From JAMBLL01 sp964460075 (GTDB lineage Bacteria; Actinomycetota; Acidimicrobiia; Spongiisociales; UBA5794): DNA of 24,590 nucleotides. The notes under the pieces are model-generated. The model saw nothing but the letters and a program-made list of their open reading frames with translations, did not search any database and was not told the DNA's origin. The stretch spans positions 1-24,590 of the forward strand of contig CAYWPC010000029.1 of assembly GCA_964460075.1 (NCBI GenBank), given 5' to 3'. A program made the position numbers and the translations under genes. Below are positions 8,217-17,494 of the stretch, piece after piece (position 1 is the first letter of the stretch; each line of letters starts with the position of its first letter).

Positions 8217-9866
8217 ATGGCCACAACCGCAGAGCCGCGCATCCGATCGGTGAAGCAGCCGTGGCTGGCTGCCCTTCTCAGCGTGTTGCTGCCTGGGCTC
8301 GGCCATGTCTACCTCGCACGCTATAGGCGCGCCGCGCTGTGGTTTGCGCCCGTTGTCATTGCTCTGATCGGTGCCGGTTTCGCATCCAGAGCCCGCACGA
8401 GTGTTCTCATCGGGGCCGCAGTGAAGCCGTCGGTGTTGTGGGGACTGTTCGGCGTCAACGTGGTCGTGGCAGTGTGGCGCATCGCTGCTGTGGCCGACGC
8501 ATATCACGTTGCTGGGTATCGTGAGCCTTCAAGGAAGGTACCGATGGTGCTGACCGTTGTTGCTTGGTCTGTGCTCAGCATCGTCGTCTTCGCCCCCCAC
8601 GTCGTTGCTGGGCGCTACGCCCTTGACGCGCTCTCGCTGATTCGCTCGGTGTTCGTGGTAGAGGGCGCCCCACCTCGCGCGGAGCCGATCATTCCAATAG
8701 GGACCGACGCCGACCTGGTTCCCGATCCAGTGCTGCACCGCTACGAAGTTGGTGCACCGCACCGGCAGTCGTACCGCAATCTCATCTTCAGAGAAGGGAT
8801 CGGAGACCCAGAGGCAGTCGACATCTGGGACGGTGCCGTTGCGTTCCAGTCGAGCCCCGGTGCGAGTGCTCCCTTCCTTCCGTTCAACGAGCGTGTTGGT
8901 GCGCACAGACTCACGATCCTCCTCGCAGGTGGCGATGCCGGCCCGGGCCGGGGCGGCCTGCGAACCGACACGATGATCGTTGCGACACTCGATACCGTTT
9001 CGGGTAAGGCAGCCCTCTTCGGTTTTCCGCGAAATCTCGGGCAGGTACCGCTCCCAGACGAGTTCGAAGAGGGCTTCGTTGAGATGGAGCAGAGCCTCAT
9101 GCCGCCGCCGGAGGTCGTTGAGGGTGCGCCAGTGCCGGTCGAAGGCGAGGAGCCCCCACCGTTCGAAAGCTGTGAATGCTTCCCCGATCAGCTCAACGCC
9201 CTGTACCCCTTCACGAGGAAGTGGACCGGTACCTATCCCAACGAAGTTGATCCTGGTATGGCTGCGCTACGTGACACGATCGCGAACTTGATGGATCTTC
9301 GCATCGACTACTACGTCCTTGTCGATATGGCAGCGTTCGTCGACCTCGTCGATGCAATCGGTGGTGTTGATGTCTACGTTCAGACACCCCTCGAGGCCGA
9401 GGTGTCTCCGCCGCGTGAGGGTGATAGTTGGGCACACGTCAATGTCGATGTGGGGTGGAACCATCTCAACGGATCCCAAGCTCTTGCTTACAGCAGGGCG
9501 AGGAAGGGGTCGAGCGACTATGTGCGTATGCAAAGGCAGCGGTGCATGTTGCGCGCCGTTGCAGCCAAGGCCAATCCGTTGACGCTTCTCCGCCGCTTCT
9601 CAGCGATCGTTCGTGCCGTCGAGGGCTCTGTGGTGACCGACATTCCCTTGTCGTTCGCACCCGATCTCATCACCGCGATGGCAGAATTGGATTTCGACGA
9701 CATTGAAACCGTCGGTTTCGTCCCGCCCTATTGGGCACCTGAACGCGACTACGGTGGCCGACCGATTCCCGACATCGAACTCATCCGAGAGAAAGTGAGC
9801 CGGGTCATTCGCGGTCAGTCCTCGTCCACCCAGAGTGGCGAGGACGCGACTGAATGTGGTGCGTGA
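8217..9866 (+). CDS. LytR-CpsA-Psr (LCP) family protein with multi-helix N-terminus, copy 2
   Basis: 549 aa, paralogous to the preceding gene from end to end. It has the PGLGHVYLARYRRA N-terminal motif (about 26-39), further hydrophobic segments to about 130, then the LCP domain with LTILLAGGD (232-240), RTD (249-251), FPRN (270-273), CECFPDQLNALYPFTRKW (319-336) and YSRARKGSSDYVRMQRQ (425-441). The stretch matching the calcium-like insert of copy 1 is instead Pro/Glu-rich (about 296-315), so this is the main point of divergence between copies. The ATG at 8217 has AGGGGG only 2 nt upstream, tighter than usual. Probably co-transcribed with copy 1. Two divergent copies suggest different acceptors, polymers or conditions; this is inference. 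Confidence 0.9.
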   Translation: MATTAEPRIRSVKQPWLAALLSVLLPGLGHVYLARYRRAALWFAPVVIALIGAGFASRARTSVLIGAAVKPSVLWGLFGVNVVVAVWRIAAVADAYHVAGYREPSRKVPMVLTVVAWSVLSIVVFAPHVVAGRYALDALSLIRSVFVVEGAPPRAEPIIPIGTDADLVPDPVLHRYEVGAPHRQSYRNLIFREGIGDPEAVDIWDGAVAFQSSPGASAPFLPFNERVGAHRLTILLAGGDAGPGRGGLRTDTMIVATLDTVSGKAALFGFPRNLGQVPLPDEFEEGFVEMEQSLMPPPEVVEGAPVPVEGEEPPPFESCECFPDQLNALYPFTRKWTGTYPNEVDPGMAALRDTIANLMDLRIDYYVLVDMAAFVDLVDAIGGVDVYVQTPLEAEVSPPREGDSWAHVNVDVGWNHLNGSQALAYSRARKGSSDYVRMQRQRCMLRAVAAKANPLTLLRRFSAIVRAVEGSVVTDIPLSFAPDLITAMAELDFDDIETVGFVPPYWAPERDYGGRPIPDIELIREKVSRVIRGQSSSTQSGEDATECGA

Positions 9867-9998
9867 GGTTGGGGCGCATGTGCTCGTCTGGTTCACCGCG
9901 AGCGAATGTCGATCTGGCGCTGCCTTCGGCGATGCTTAGAACTCGATGTTTCGGATGAACGGGAGTGCGTTAAGCAATAGCGGTAAGGTGCCGACAGT

Positions 9999-12461
9999 AT
10001 GGCTATCGTGTCACCGCACAGCGCGAGAAGTGAGCTAAGGCGCCTCATCGGATTTGTGTTGCAGATCCGGGCGGGCCTGTACTGGATCGCTGGCATCCCC
10101 ACCCTGCTCATACCGAGCTTGACGGTACCAGCGCGGATTGGCGGTTTCCTCGCCATCGCCGCTGCATCAGGGCTGCCACTGATTACCAGAGGTACCGGCC
10201 GCTACACGGGTGTGCGACTCTCGGCTTTCATCGACATCCTGGTCGCCTACGTCATCTGGCTCGCGGTGCCGTCCGCGGACGGTTTCTCCCTTCTGTTGAC
10301 GATCTGGGCCGTTGCCTCAGTCGTTTTCTTGGCACCCGTGAGAACCGCCGAACGCGTTGCAATTGTTGCGATCTCTGCGGAATTGTCGAAGGCCGTTCTG
10401 ATTCTGGTGGCACCGTCGATTGACCAGCTTTCCGGTTCCGTACATCTCGTCAGGCCTGAGGAGATCGGGCTCGCTATTGCGCGCTCTGGAGCAATCCTTG
10501 GGATCTATGTGGTGCTGCGGACCGTCAATCGCTACATCGTGGGTCTCAACGTTGCGGCCGAATCGGGGTCGGAGCGGTATCGAAGCCTCCTGGACAAGGC
10601 ACCGACCGCCTTCCTTACCGTCGTTCACGACCGTGTTTCGTATGCAAACGACGCTGCAAGGGATCTCCTTGAGGCACACGGAAGAGAACCCATCGGTCGC
10701 CGATTCAGCAGTCTCGTTGCCGAAAGTCAGCAAACCGATGTATCGAATCGGCTGGAACGTGCTCTCGGACGACTCGAGACTATCGAACTGACGGATCTGA
10801 TCATCGAGACAACATCCGGTGAGCAGCGCCCCGTGGATGCCTCGATGACCGCCATCGACGTCGGTTCCGATGTCGCGGTGCAAGTGGCGCTCATCGATAG
10901 GTCGGCTCAGCGAGAGGCAGAGAGGGAACTCAAGCGATCCGAGATCGACTTCCGCTCATTCTTCGAGCGCATCCCCGTGCCGCTGTATCGGTCCAGGCCG
11001 GACGGCACGATCCTAGAGACGAACGCAGCACTGGTTCGTCTACTCGGGGCGACGTCAGGACATGACTTCGTCGGTCGCAACGCGCACTCCTTCTACGTCA
11101 ACCCTGCCGACAGGGAGAACCTGACGTCGATGCTCGGCGACGAGGGAATGGTCGTGGGTTATGAAGCAGAGATGCAACGCATCGACGGGACGACGATGTG
11201 GGTTCGCGACACGTCGCTTCGCATCGAGACCGAGTCGGGATGGGTCAACGAGGGTTCGATGGTTGATGTCACCGAGCGGCACAACATCGAGGCGGAGCTG
11301 TGGTCCAGAGCTGTGCAGCAAGAGGCAGCCGCATCGATCGGGCAGCTAGCCCTCGAAGCCGAAGTTGTGACGGATGTCATGGTGTCGGTCACCGAGACCG
11401 TCTCGAAGGTTCTCGGAACCGAAGGCGCCGTGGTGCTTGAGCGTTCGATGTCGGGAGAGTTCGAGATGCAAGGCGCAACCTCATCTCTCGAACTGTCTCC
11501 TGAGGTCGTCGCTGTGGTTGCCGATCGTGCACACATGTCTGCTGCGCCTGTCGTCCTGAGTACCGAAGCCGAGGTCAGGTCTGCTGCACCGGACCTTGCG
11601 GATTCCGGGGTTCGCTCGGCAGTCGCAGTGATCATCCCTGGAGCGGACCTCGCCTTCGGGTCGCTCGTCGTCGTCTCTACGGAGGAGCGAAGGTTCACGG
11701 CCGAGGATCTGAACTTCCTTCACTCGGTGGCGAACGTTCTCGCCGCAGCGGTCGACCGTGCATCAGCGAACGCCCGACTCGAGGACTTGCTGCGGTCGAA
11801 GGATGCGTTCGTTGCGTCAGTGTCCCACGAGCTGCGTACTCCCTTGACGGTCGTGTCTGGTATCGCGTACGAGATGTGTGATCGCTGGGACGAGTTCAGT
11901 CCCGACGAGATGAACGAGTTCACGAACCTGCTGGTCGAGCAGAGTCGCGACATGTCGAACCTCATCGACGATCTACTCATTGCTGCGCGGTCCAACATCG
12001 GGAACGTGTCGGTTCTCTCTGAGCCGGTCGACCTGGAGAGCGAAGTCTGCGCCGTGATTGCGGGGTTCGCTCAAGGGCGTTCCCAGAAGATCGAGACGTC
12101 GCTCGAAGCTGGCGTCGTGGACGCCGACCCGATTCGTGTGCGCCAGATCCTGAGGAACCTGTTGACGAACGCTTTCCGATACGGCGGTCCCAACGTCGAG
12201 GTCCGTATGTCTTCGACCCCAGGCGCCGTTGCGGTGGAGGTCGTCGACGACGGCGACGGTATACCTGAGGCCGACCGGGACCGAATCTTCCTTGCGTACG
12301 AGCGTGCACACGCCGTACCGGGCCAGCCAGGATCTGTCGGTATTGGTCTCACGGTGTCGCGTGCGCTTGCTGAGCTTATGGGTGGTTCCTTGACCTACCG
12401 GTTAACCGATCGCAGTGTCTTCACTCTTGAGCTTCCTCGCGACTTGAGCGAAGAGTCATAG
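9999..12461 (+). CDS. membrane PAS-PAS-GAF sensor histidine kinase (orphan)
   Basis: 820 aa. About six membrane helices occupy residues 20-176, followed by PAS 1 (about 192-302), PAS 2 (about 314-430, ending MVDVTERHNIEAEL), a GAF-like domain (about 445-587), a HisKA dimerisation domain with the H-box SVSHELRTPL (H610), and a HATPase_c domain with N-box RNLLTNAFRYG (719-729), DGDGIP (751-756) and GSVGIGLTV (778-786). It autophosphorylates on H610 in response to an unknown signal and passes phosphate to a response regulator. No receiver-domain gene is adjacent. AAGGTG (9985-9990) sits 8 nt before the ATG. The 132-nt gap upstream shows no clear promoter. The gene ends by overlapping the convergent zwf by 6 nt (TCATAG). 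Confidence 0.93.
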   Translation: MAIVSPHSARSELRRLIGFVLQIRAGLYWIAGIPTLLIPSLTVPARIGGFLAIAAASGLPLITRGTGRYTGVRLSAFIDILVAYVIWLAVPSADGFSLLLTIWAVASVVFLAPVRTAERVAIVAISAELSKAVLILVAPSIDQLSGSVHLVRPEEIGLAIARSGAILGIYVVLRTVNRYIVGLNVAAESGSERYRSLLDKAPTAFLTVVHDRVSYANDAARDLLEAHGREPIGRRFSSLVAESQQTDVSNRLERALGRLETIELTDLIIETTSGEQRPVDASMTAIDVGSDVAVQVALIDRSAQREAERELKRSEIDFRSFFERIPVPLYRSRPDGTILETNAALVRLLGATSGHDFVGRNAHSFYVNPADRENLTSMLGDEGMVVGYEAEMQRIDGTTMWVRDTSLRIETESGWVNEGSMVDVTERHNIEAELWSRAVQQEAAASIGQLALEAEVVTDVMVSVTETVSKVLGTEGAVVLERSMSGEFEMQGATSSLELSPEVVAVVADRAHMSAAPVVLSTEAEVRSAAPDLADSGVRSAVAVIIPGADLAFGSLVVVSTEERRFTAEDLNFLHSVANVLAAAVDRASANARLEDLLRSKDAFVASVSHELRTPLTVVSGIAYEMCDRWDEFSPDEMNEFTNLLVEQSRDMSNLIDDLLIAARSNIGNVSVLSEPVDLESEVCAVIAGFAQGRSQKIETSLEAGVVDADPIRVRQILRNLLTNAFRYGGPNVEVRMSSTPGAVAVEVVDDGDGIPEADRDRIFLAYERAHAVPGQPGSVGIGLTVSRALAELMGGSLTYRLTDRSVFTLELPRDLSEES

Positions 12462-13892
12462 CGCCGTCCAAACGTTGGGATAGGTCGTGATGAGCCCTCC
12501 GGCGTCGACGGGCCCGTCGGATCCAGCGGTGTACGCGCCGATGTCGGTGCGCTCGAGGAGCGGCGCGTAGAGGCGCCACGACGCTTCGACTTCGTCTGAG
12601 CGCACGAACAACGTCTGGTCGCCTTCGAGGACGTCTGCGAGCAGTGTCTCGTAGGCGCTCGGCGCGTCGGCGAGCACGTCGTCGTATCGCACAGAGAGCG
12701 GGATCTGTTCGATCCGCCCATCGTCGCCGGGCTGCTTGACATCGAAGAACAGCTTGAACCCCTCGTCGGGTTGTAGCCGCAGGATCAGGATGTTCTGGTG
12801 AATGGGGCAGTCCTGAGCCTCGTCGAACAGGCACACGGGTGGCTTGTGGTACCTGACGACCACCTGGGTGACGCGTCCAGACATTCGCTTGCCTGTTCGC
12901 AGATAGAACGGAACGCCCTGCCATCGCCAGTTGTCGATGTAGACACGCATCGCGGCGAAGGTTGGTGTGATCGAGTCGGGGTCGACGCCTGGCTCGTCGA
13001 GATACCCAGGTTCCGGCTCGCCGTCGTCGGCAGCTTCACCGGCAACGTAGCGGCCCAAGACTGCGTCGCTGGCGTCGATGCGGCGGCCAGCGTGGAGCAC
13101 CTTCACCTTCTCTGATCGCACGGCGTCTGCTGTCATCGAGACCGGAGGCTCCATTGCGATGAGCGTCAGGATCTGCGTGAGATGGTTCTGCACCATGTCG
13201 CGAACGGCTCCCGATTCGTCGTAGTACCCAGCCCTCTCACCGACACCGTCGGACTCAGCGACCGTGATCTCGACAGATTCGATGTGGCGCCGGTTCCACG
13301 TCTGCTCGAAGAGTGCGTTGGCGAATCTGAACACCAGCAGGTTGCGGACGGTCTCCTTGCCAAGGTAGTGATCGATCCTGTACACCTGCTCCTCGGCGAA
13401 CACCCGGTGGATGAGCTGGTTGGACGCTGTTGCAGTGGCCATGTCGGTTCCGAAGGGTTTCTCGACCACGAGGCGTGTCCACCCGTTGCTGTCGTGCAGT
13501 CGGCCCTGTTCGATGCCGTCGATGGTTGTGTCGAGCTGTGAAGGCGGCACTGCGAGATAGAGGATTCGATTACCTGACAGTTCGGTTTCGGCTTCGATGC
13601 GACGCACGGTGTCGCCAAGGTCTACGTATGCGCCTGGTTCGCTGATGGACCGGTACGTGAATGTGCCCCCGAGGAAACATTCGATGCATTCGCTCTTGAG
13701 ATCGCTGGCAAGCAGGCTTGAGCGGACGAACTCCTTGAAGTCAGCATCCGAGCGGGGACTGACGCCAACACCGACCACCGCGTGTGTGTCGAAATCCTGG
13801 CCCATGACAACATTCGCAAGTGCAGGCAGAAGCTTTGTGCGTGCGAGGTGGCCGGTCGCACCGAAGATGACGAAGGCGACGCCTGCGGTCAT
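12456..13892 (-). CDS. zwf: glucose-6-phosphate 1-dehydrogenase
   Basis: 478 aa. Oxidises glucose-6-phosphate to 6-phosphogluconolactone with NADP+ (or NAD+), the first step of the oxidative pentose phosphate pathway. Visible motifs are the nucleotide-binding GATGHLARTK (11-20), EKPFG (144-148) and the active site RIDHYLGKE (172-180) with its catalytic His. The nucleotide motif has His where most family members have Asp (GxxGDLA). It is slightly shorter than the usual 490-510 aa. Its ATG overlaps the pgi stop as ATGA, so it is the last gene of a tal-pgi-zwf unit. No opcA, pgl or gnd gene follows here; instead the convergent histidine kinase begins. Confidence 0.96.
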   Translation of the reverse strand: MTAGVAFVIFGATGHLARTKLLPALANVVMGQDFDTHAVVGVGVSPRSDADFKEFVRSSLLASDLKSECIECFLGGTFTYRSISEPGAYVDLGDTVRRIEAETELSGNRILYLAVPPSQLDTTIDGIEQGRLHDSNGWTRLVVEKPFGTDMATATASNQLIHRVFAEEQVYRIDHYLGKETVRNLLVFRFANALFEQTWNRRHIESVEITVAESDGVGERAGYYDESGAVRDMVQNHLTQILTLIAMEPPVSMTADAVRSEKVKVLHAGRRIDASDAVLGRYVAGEAADDGEPEPGYLDEPGVDPDSITPTFAAMRVYIDNWRWQGVPFYLRTGKRMSGRVTQVVVRYHKPPVCLFDEAQDCPIHQNILILRLQPDEGFKLFFDVKQPGDDGRIEQIPLSVRYDDVLADAPSAYETLLADVLEGDQTLFVRSDEVEASWRLYAPLLERTDIGAYTAGSDGPVDAGGLITTYPNVWTAL

Positions 13893-15478
13893 GACAACGC
13901 CGATCGCATCGACTCGACGAGGCGTTGCAGCCCAGCGTTGGTGTCTCGGCCGAGATGTACCGAGATCACGCTGCGTCCGCGTCCGACGAGTGCCGCTCGA
14001 TCACCTGCGGCTTGGGCTTCGATCAGCCTGTTGAACGAGAAGTCGGTTTCGGGTACCGGCAAAGTGTTCTTTGGTGTGTCGACGATTTGGATGAATACGC
14101 CTCCTTCAGGCCCGCCCTTGTGGAGTTGACCTGTCGAGTGCAGAAACCGTGGACCGTATCCAGTTGTCGAGTACACAGCCTTTGTTGCGTCGATGATCGA
14201 CCGGATGTCGCTGAGCACGTCGTCGGTGCTTCTGCTCGGCGCGAGATATGCCTGAATCGAGGCGTACGACGGTGGAGCTCCGGCGAACAGTTCACGAAGC
14301 GACGCGGTCACGTCGTCTGTCTCGATGTCCAGCGGCGGGGGCGCTTCGTTGTCGAGATGTCCCGACATCGCCGAAGCAGCGAGCTGTTTTGCGAGTTGGA
14401 CGTCTGGCTGGTTGAACGGATGTATGCCGAGCATCTCCCCAGCGATCGCTGTGGCAAGTTCGAAGATGAACATCGCTCCAGCAATGTCGTACTCGTCGTC
14501 GACGAGCACGTTGAGAGAGGCTTGCGGGTCCTGCTGGTGCCCTACGGCTATCACGGTGCCGTCGTGTGCTCGTGCAGGGGTCGGGCCACCGTCGACGGGG
14601 ACGATTCCCTTGCCGTCCTTGCCTGTCGACTCTGCAATGAGTTGCTCCACCCAGATGGGGAATGGTGCAACGGGATTTGTGGCAACGAGATGGACCTTGT
14701 CGATGCCTCGCAGAGCGTTCGTGGCCATGAGCGCACCAAGCACGAAGGCAGGGTTGTCAAGCAAGTCGACGTCCGGTCCACATGCGGCAGCCGCCAAGGC
14801 AGCAGTGTCGAGGAGACGATCAAGGTCTGCGCCGCACATACCTGCTGGAACGAGGCCGAACGAGGTGAGCGCAGAATACCTACCCCCGACGGTTGCGTCT
14901 GCCGGGACTGTTGCCCGAAAGCCTCGGTCTCCTGCGAGTTGTTCAAGTGGTGAAGCCTGGTCGGTGATCGCGATGAAGTGCTCACCTGGGGAGGCCACTG
15001 CACTGCTTGCTCGTGCCCAGAACCATCGGAACAGGGACATCGTCTCAAGTGTCGTTCCCGACTTGGACGCGATGACGTACCAGGTATGTTCCGGCTCGGT
15101 TGCGGCGTCGACGGCTGCAACCGCATCTGGGTGGGTCGAGTCGAGGACAGTGAGCGATGGATCGGTTGATGCTCTCGGTAGGGACATCGAGAAGACTTCA
15201 GGCGCCAGGGACGAACCGCCCATACCGCAGAGCACGATGTCGGTGATACCCGACGCTCCGGCGTCGGCGTAAAGGCTTGCAACCGTTGCCACCAGGTGTC
15301 GAGATGTGGAGGGAAGCGTCAACCACCCGAGCCTGTCGGTGATCTCTGGAACGTCGATATCGCTCCACACGGTGGGATCAAGATCCCACAGGCGCTCCAT
15401 CAGCCGCCCAGCTTGCCAGCGCTCGGCTTGCTCGCGAACGGCTGAAGGGATCGAGATGTCTCCCAAACGGGCGGTCAC
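13889..15478 (-). CDS. pgi: glucose-6-phosphate isomerase
   Basis: 529 aa. Interconverts glucose-6-phosphate and fructose-6-phosphate. SIS-type motifs are GMGGSSLAPE (85-94), SKSGTTLET (138-146), GGRYSALTSFGLVPA (198-212) and EQLIAESTGKDGKGIVPV (278-295). This style resembles the isomerase half of fused transaldolase/phosphoglucose isomerase proteins known in some bacteria. Here the two are separate genes: the GTG start of pgi (15478) overlaps the tal stop as GTGA, and its own stop overlaps zwf as ATGA. The coupling implies coordinated synthesis of the three sugar-phosphate enzymes. Confidence 0.94.
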   Translation of the reverse strand: MTARLGDISIPSAVREQAERWQAGRLMERLWDLDPTVWSDIDVPEITDRLGWLTLPSTSRHLVATVASLYADAGASGITDIVLCGMGGSSLAPEVFSMSLPRASTDPSLTVLDSTHPDAVAAVDAATEPEHTWYVIASKSGTTLETMSLFRWFWARASSAVASPGEHFIAITDQASPLEQLAGDRGFRATVPADATVGGRYSALTSFGLVPAGMCGADLDRLLDTAALAAAACGPDVDLLDNPAFVLGALMATNALRGIDKVHLVATNPVAPFPIWVEQLIAESTGKDGKGIVPVDGGPTPARAHDGTVIAVGHQQDPQASLNVLVDDEYDIAGAMFIFELATAIAGEMLGIHPFNQPDVQLAKQLAASAMSGHLDNEAPPPLDIETDDVTASLRELFAGAPPSYASIQAYLAPSRSTDDVLSDIRSIIDATKAVYSTTGYGPRFLHSTGQLHKGGPEGGVFIQIVDTPKNTLPVPETDFSFNRLIEAQAAGDRAALVGRGRSVISVHLGRDTNAGLQRLVESMRSALS

Positions 15479-16560
15479 GCCTCTACCCCCGGCTGCTTTG
15501 CTGCAATGGCATCGAGGAGGTTATCGAACGCGGATGCGAAGGACGCGACTCCGTCTACCTGCAACTGGTCGGTGATCGCGTCGAAGTTGACACCGACTTC
15601 CGATAAGGCGGCGATCAGCGTCTGTGCCTCGTCGACGTCCTCGGTGAGGGTTCCAGGTTGAACGTCACCGTGGTCGAGGAAGGCCTCGATCGTGTTCGGT
15701 GGAGCCGTGTTTACCGTGTTCGGGCCGATGAGCTCCTCGACATACATCACGTCGCTGTACGAAGGGTTTTTCGTTGACGTGGAGGCCCAAAGGACGCGTT
15801 GCGGGCTTGTGCCGCGTGCTCGCAGCGACGCAAATGGTTCTCCTTCGAAGATTTCTTGATATCGGCGATATGCGAGCTTCGCGTTGGCGACTGCGGCTTT
15901 TCCACGCAGTTCGAGCGCCCGTGCGGTTCCGACCTCTTCGAGCGCGGCGTCGGTTGCAGAGTCCACTCGTGACACGAAGAACGACGCCACAGAAGCCAGC
16001 CTGCTCGGGTCGGCTGCTCGCTCGGCGCCCCGAACGTAGGCGTGTGCCACAGCTTCGTAGTCGTCGAGGGAGAACATCAAGGTTGCATTGACGTTGATAC
16101 CTGCCGCGGTGAGCTCCTCGATGGCCGGAATGCCTTCGGTGGTTGCAGGGACCTTGACCATCAGGTTGGGTCGGTCGACGGCAGCCCACAGCCGCATCGC
16201 GTCGGCAATGGTGGCTGCGGTGTCGTGGGCGAGCCTTGGTGATACTTCGAGACTGACGTAGCCGTCGTTTCCACCTGAGGACTCGTACACCGTCATCAGG
16301 ATGTCTGCAGCACTCTGGATGTCCGAGATTGCGAGGGATTCGAAGGCCGACTGGGCATCGACTGCACCGAGGGAAGCCAACGTCTCGTCGTACAAGTTGG
16401 ATCCCGCAATCGCCTTCTCGAAGATGGATGGGTTGCTGGTCACGCCCCGGACGCCTTCCTCTACGAGGTCGGCGAGCCCTGAGCCGGTCAGCATGTCCCT
16501 GCGGATGAAGTCGTACCAGATGGACTGGCCGACGTCGTTGAGTTGTTTGAGTTTTGTCAC
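15475..16560 (-). CDS. tal: transaldolase
   Basis: 361 aa, the TalB/long actinobacterial subfamily size. It transfers dihydroxyacetone units between sedoheptulose-7-P and glyceraldehyde-3-P in the non-oxidative pentose phosphate pathway. Signatures are GVTSNPSIFEKAI (39-51), NLMVKVPAT (132-140) with the Schiff-base Lys136, GINVNATLMFS, and the SFFVSRVD strand. The start is GTG 16560, with GAAGG 8 nt upstream. It opens the tal-pgi-zwf block and lies 52 nt after galU, so it may also be read through from the upstream genes. Confidence 0.96.
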   Translation of the reverse strand: MTKLKQLNDVGQSIWYDFIRRDMLTGSGLADLVEEGVRGVTSNPSIFEKAIAGSNLYDETLASLGAVDAQSAFESLAISDIQSAADILMTVYESSGGNDGYVSLEVSPRLAHDTAATIADAMRLWAAVDRPNLMVKVPATTEGIPAIEELTAAGINVNATLMFSLDDYEAVAHAYVRGAERAADPSRLASVASFFVSRVDSATDAALEEVGTARALELRGKAAVANAKLAYRRYQEIFEGEPFASLRARGTSPQRVLWASTSTKNPSYSDVMYVEELIGPNTVNTAPPNTIEAFLDHGDVQPGTLTEDVDEAQTLIAALSEVGVNFDAITDQLQVDGVASFASAFDNLLDAIAAKQPGVEA

Positions 16561-16612
16561 GGTGAACCTTCGTCGGGGGAGTGTGTACAGGGCTGTGTCA
16601 GTCTCTTGGCGG

Positions 16613-17494
16613 TTAGCCGGAGCCGCTCGCCATCGAGTCGATCATGTGTTGGACATCGGTGTGGAGATCTTCTCGGCTCAGTGCGAGGTGCAACGTCGCT
16701 TCGATGAATCCGAGCTTGGAGCCACAATCGTATCGCTCTCCTGTGAGCCTCACGGCGTGGAACGGGGTTGAGCCGACAGATTGCACCAATGCGTCGGTGA
16801 GCTGAATCTCGCCACCACCGTCTGGTTCCGTGGTTTCGATGATGTCCATGATCGATGGGTCGAGTATGTAGCGCCCCGCAATCGCGAGGTTGGACGGAGC
16901 CTCTGTGGGGTCGGGTTTCTCTACAAGGCTTGTCACTTCGATCACGGCGTCCGCCTCATGCCCAGGGTCTATGATCCCGTAGCGGTTCGTCCGCTCTTGT
17001 GGCACCTCGTCGACGAGCACGACGTTGCCCCCGAACGTCTCGTGTACCTTGATCATTGCGCCGATCGATGGTGGGTCTGACAGGATGAGCTCATCCGCGA
17101 GGAGGAGCGCGAACGGCTGGTCGCCTATGAGGTGCCTCGCGCACCACACGGCATGACCGAGGCCGAGAGGCTGCATCTGGCGCACGTACGCTACGCGTCC
17201 AGGGCCGGGACGGAGCGCCTTGAGTTGCTCGAGTTCGTACGACTTGCCGTGTGCCGCAAGCGTGGTCTCCAGCTCGTAGCTCACGTCGAAATGATCTTCG
17301 ATGGCGCCCTTGCCGCGTCCTGTGACGAAGATGAGGTTCTCGATGCCGGCTGCGCGTGCTTCGTCGACGGCGTATTGGATCAGTGGCCGGTCGACGATCG
17401 GGAGTAGCTCTTTAGGGATCGACTTCGTCGCAGGGAGAAACCTGGTTCCGAGCCCCGCCACGGGGAAGACGGCTGTGCGAACTTCCGAGCTCAT
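16613..17494 (-). CDS. galU: UTP--glucose-1-phosphate uridylyltransferase
   Basis: 293 aa from ATG 17494. Makes UDP-glucose from glucose-1-P and UTP, feeding envelope polysaccharides and glycolipids. Motifs are GLGTRFLPATKSIPKE (14-29), LLADELI (131-137; commonly LADD), VEKP (191-194), GGGEIQLTDAL (226-236) and YDCGSKLGF (255-263). The same frame stays open upstream for almost 200 codons, but that stretch lies antiparallel in frame over bcp and has no family similarity; the ATG overlapping the bcp stop (ATGA) is the convincing start. The product could supply sugar for the polymers that the LCP proteins of this window attach; that link is inference. Confidence 0.96.
   Translation of the reverse strand: MSSEVRTAVFPVAGLGTRFLPATKSIPKELLPIVDRPLIQYAVDEARAAGIENLIFVTGRGKGAIEDHFDVSYELETTLAAHGKSYELEQLKALRPGPGRVAYVRQMQPLGLGHAVWCARHLIGDQPFALLLADELILSDPPSIGAMIKVHETFGGNVVLVDEVPQERTNRYGIIDPGHEADAVIEVTSLVEKPDPTEAPSNLAIAGRYILDPSIMDIIETTEPDGGGEIQLTDALVQSVGSTPFHAVRLTGERYDCGSKLGFIEATLHLALSREDLHTDVQHMIDSMASGSG

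Noticed and set aside
13925..14953. A 342-codon plus-strand reading frame opposite pgi.
   Set aside because: It is antisense to a clear isomerase gene and has the Cys/Arg/His-rich composition of a shadow frame.
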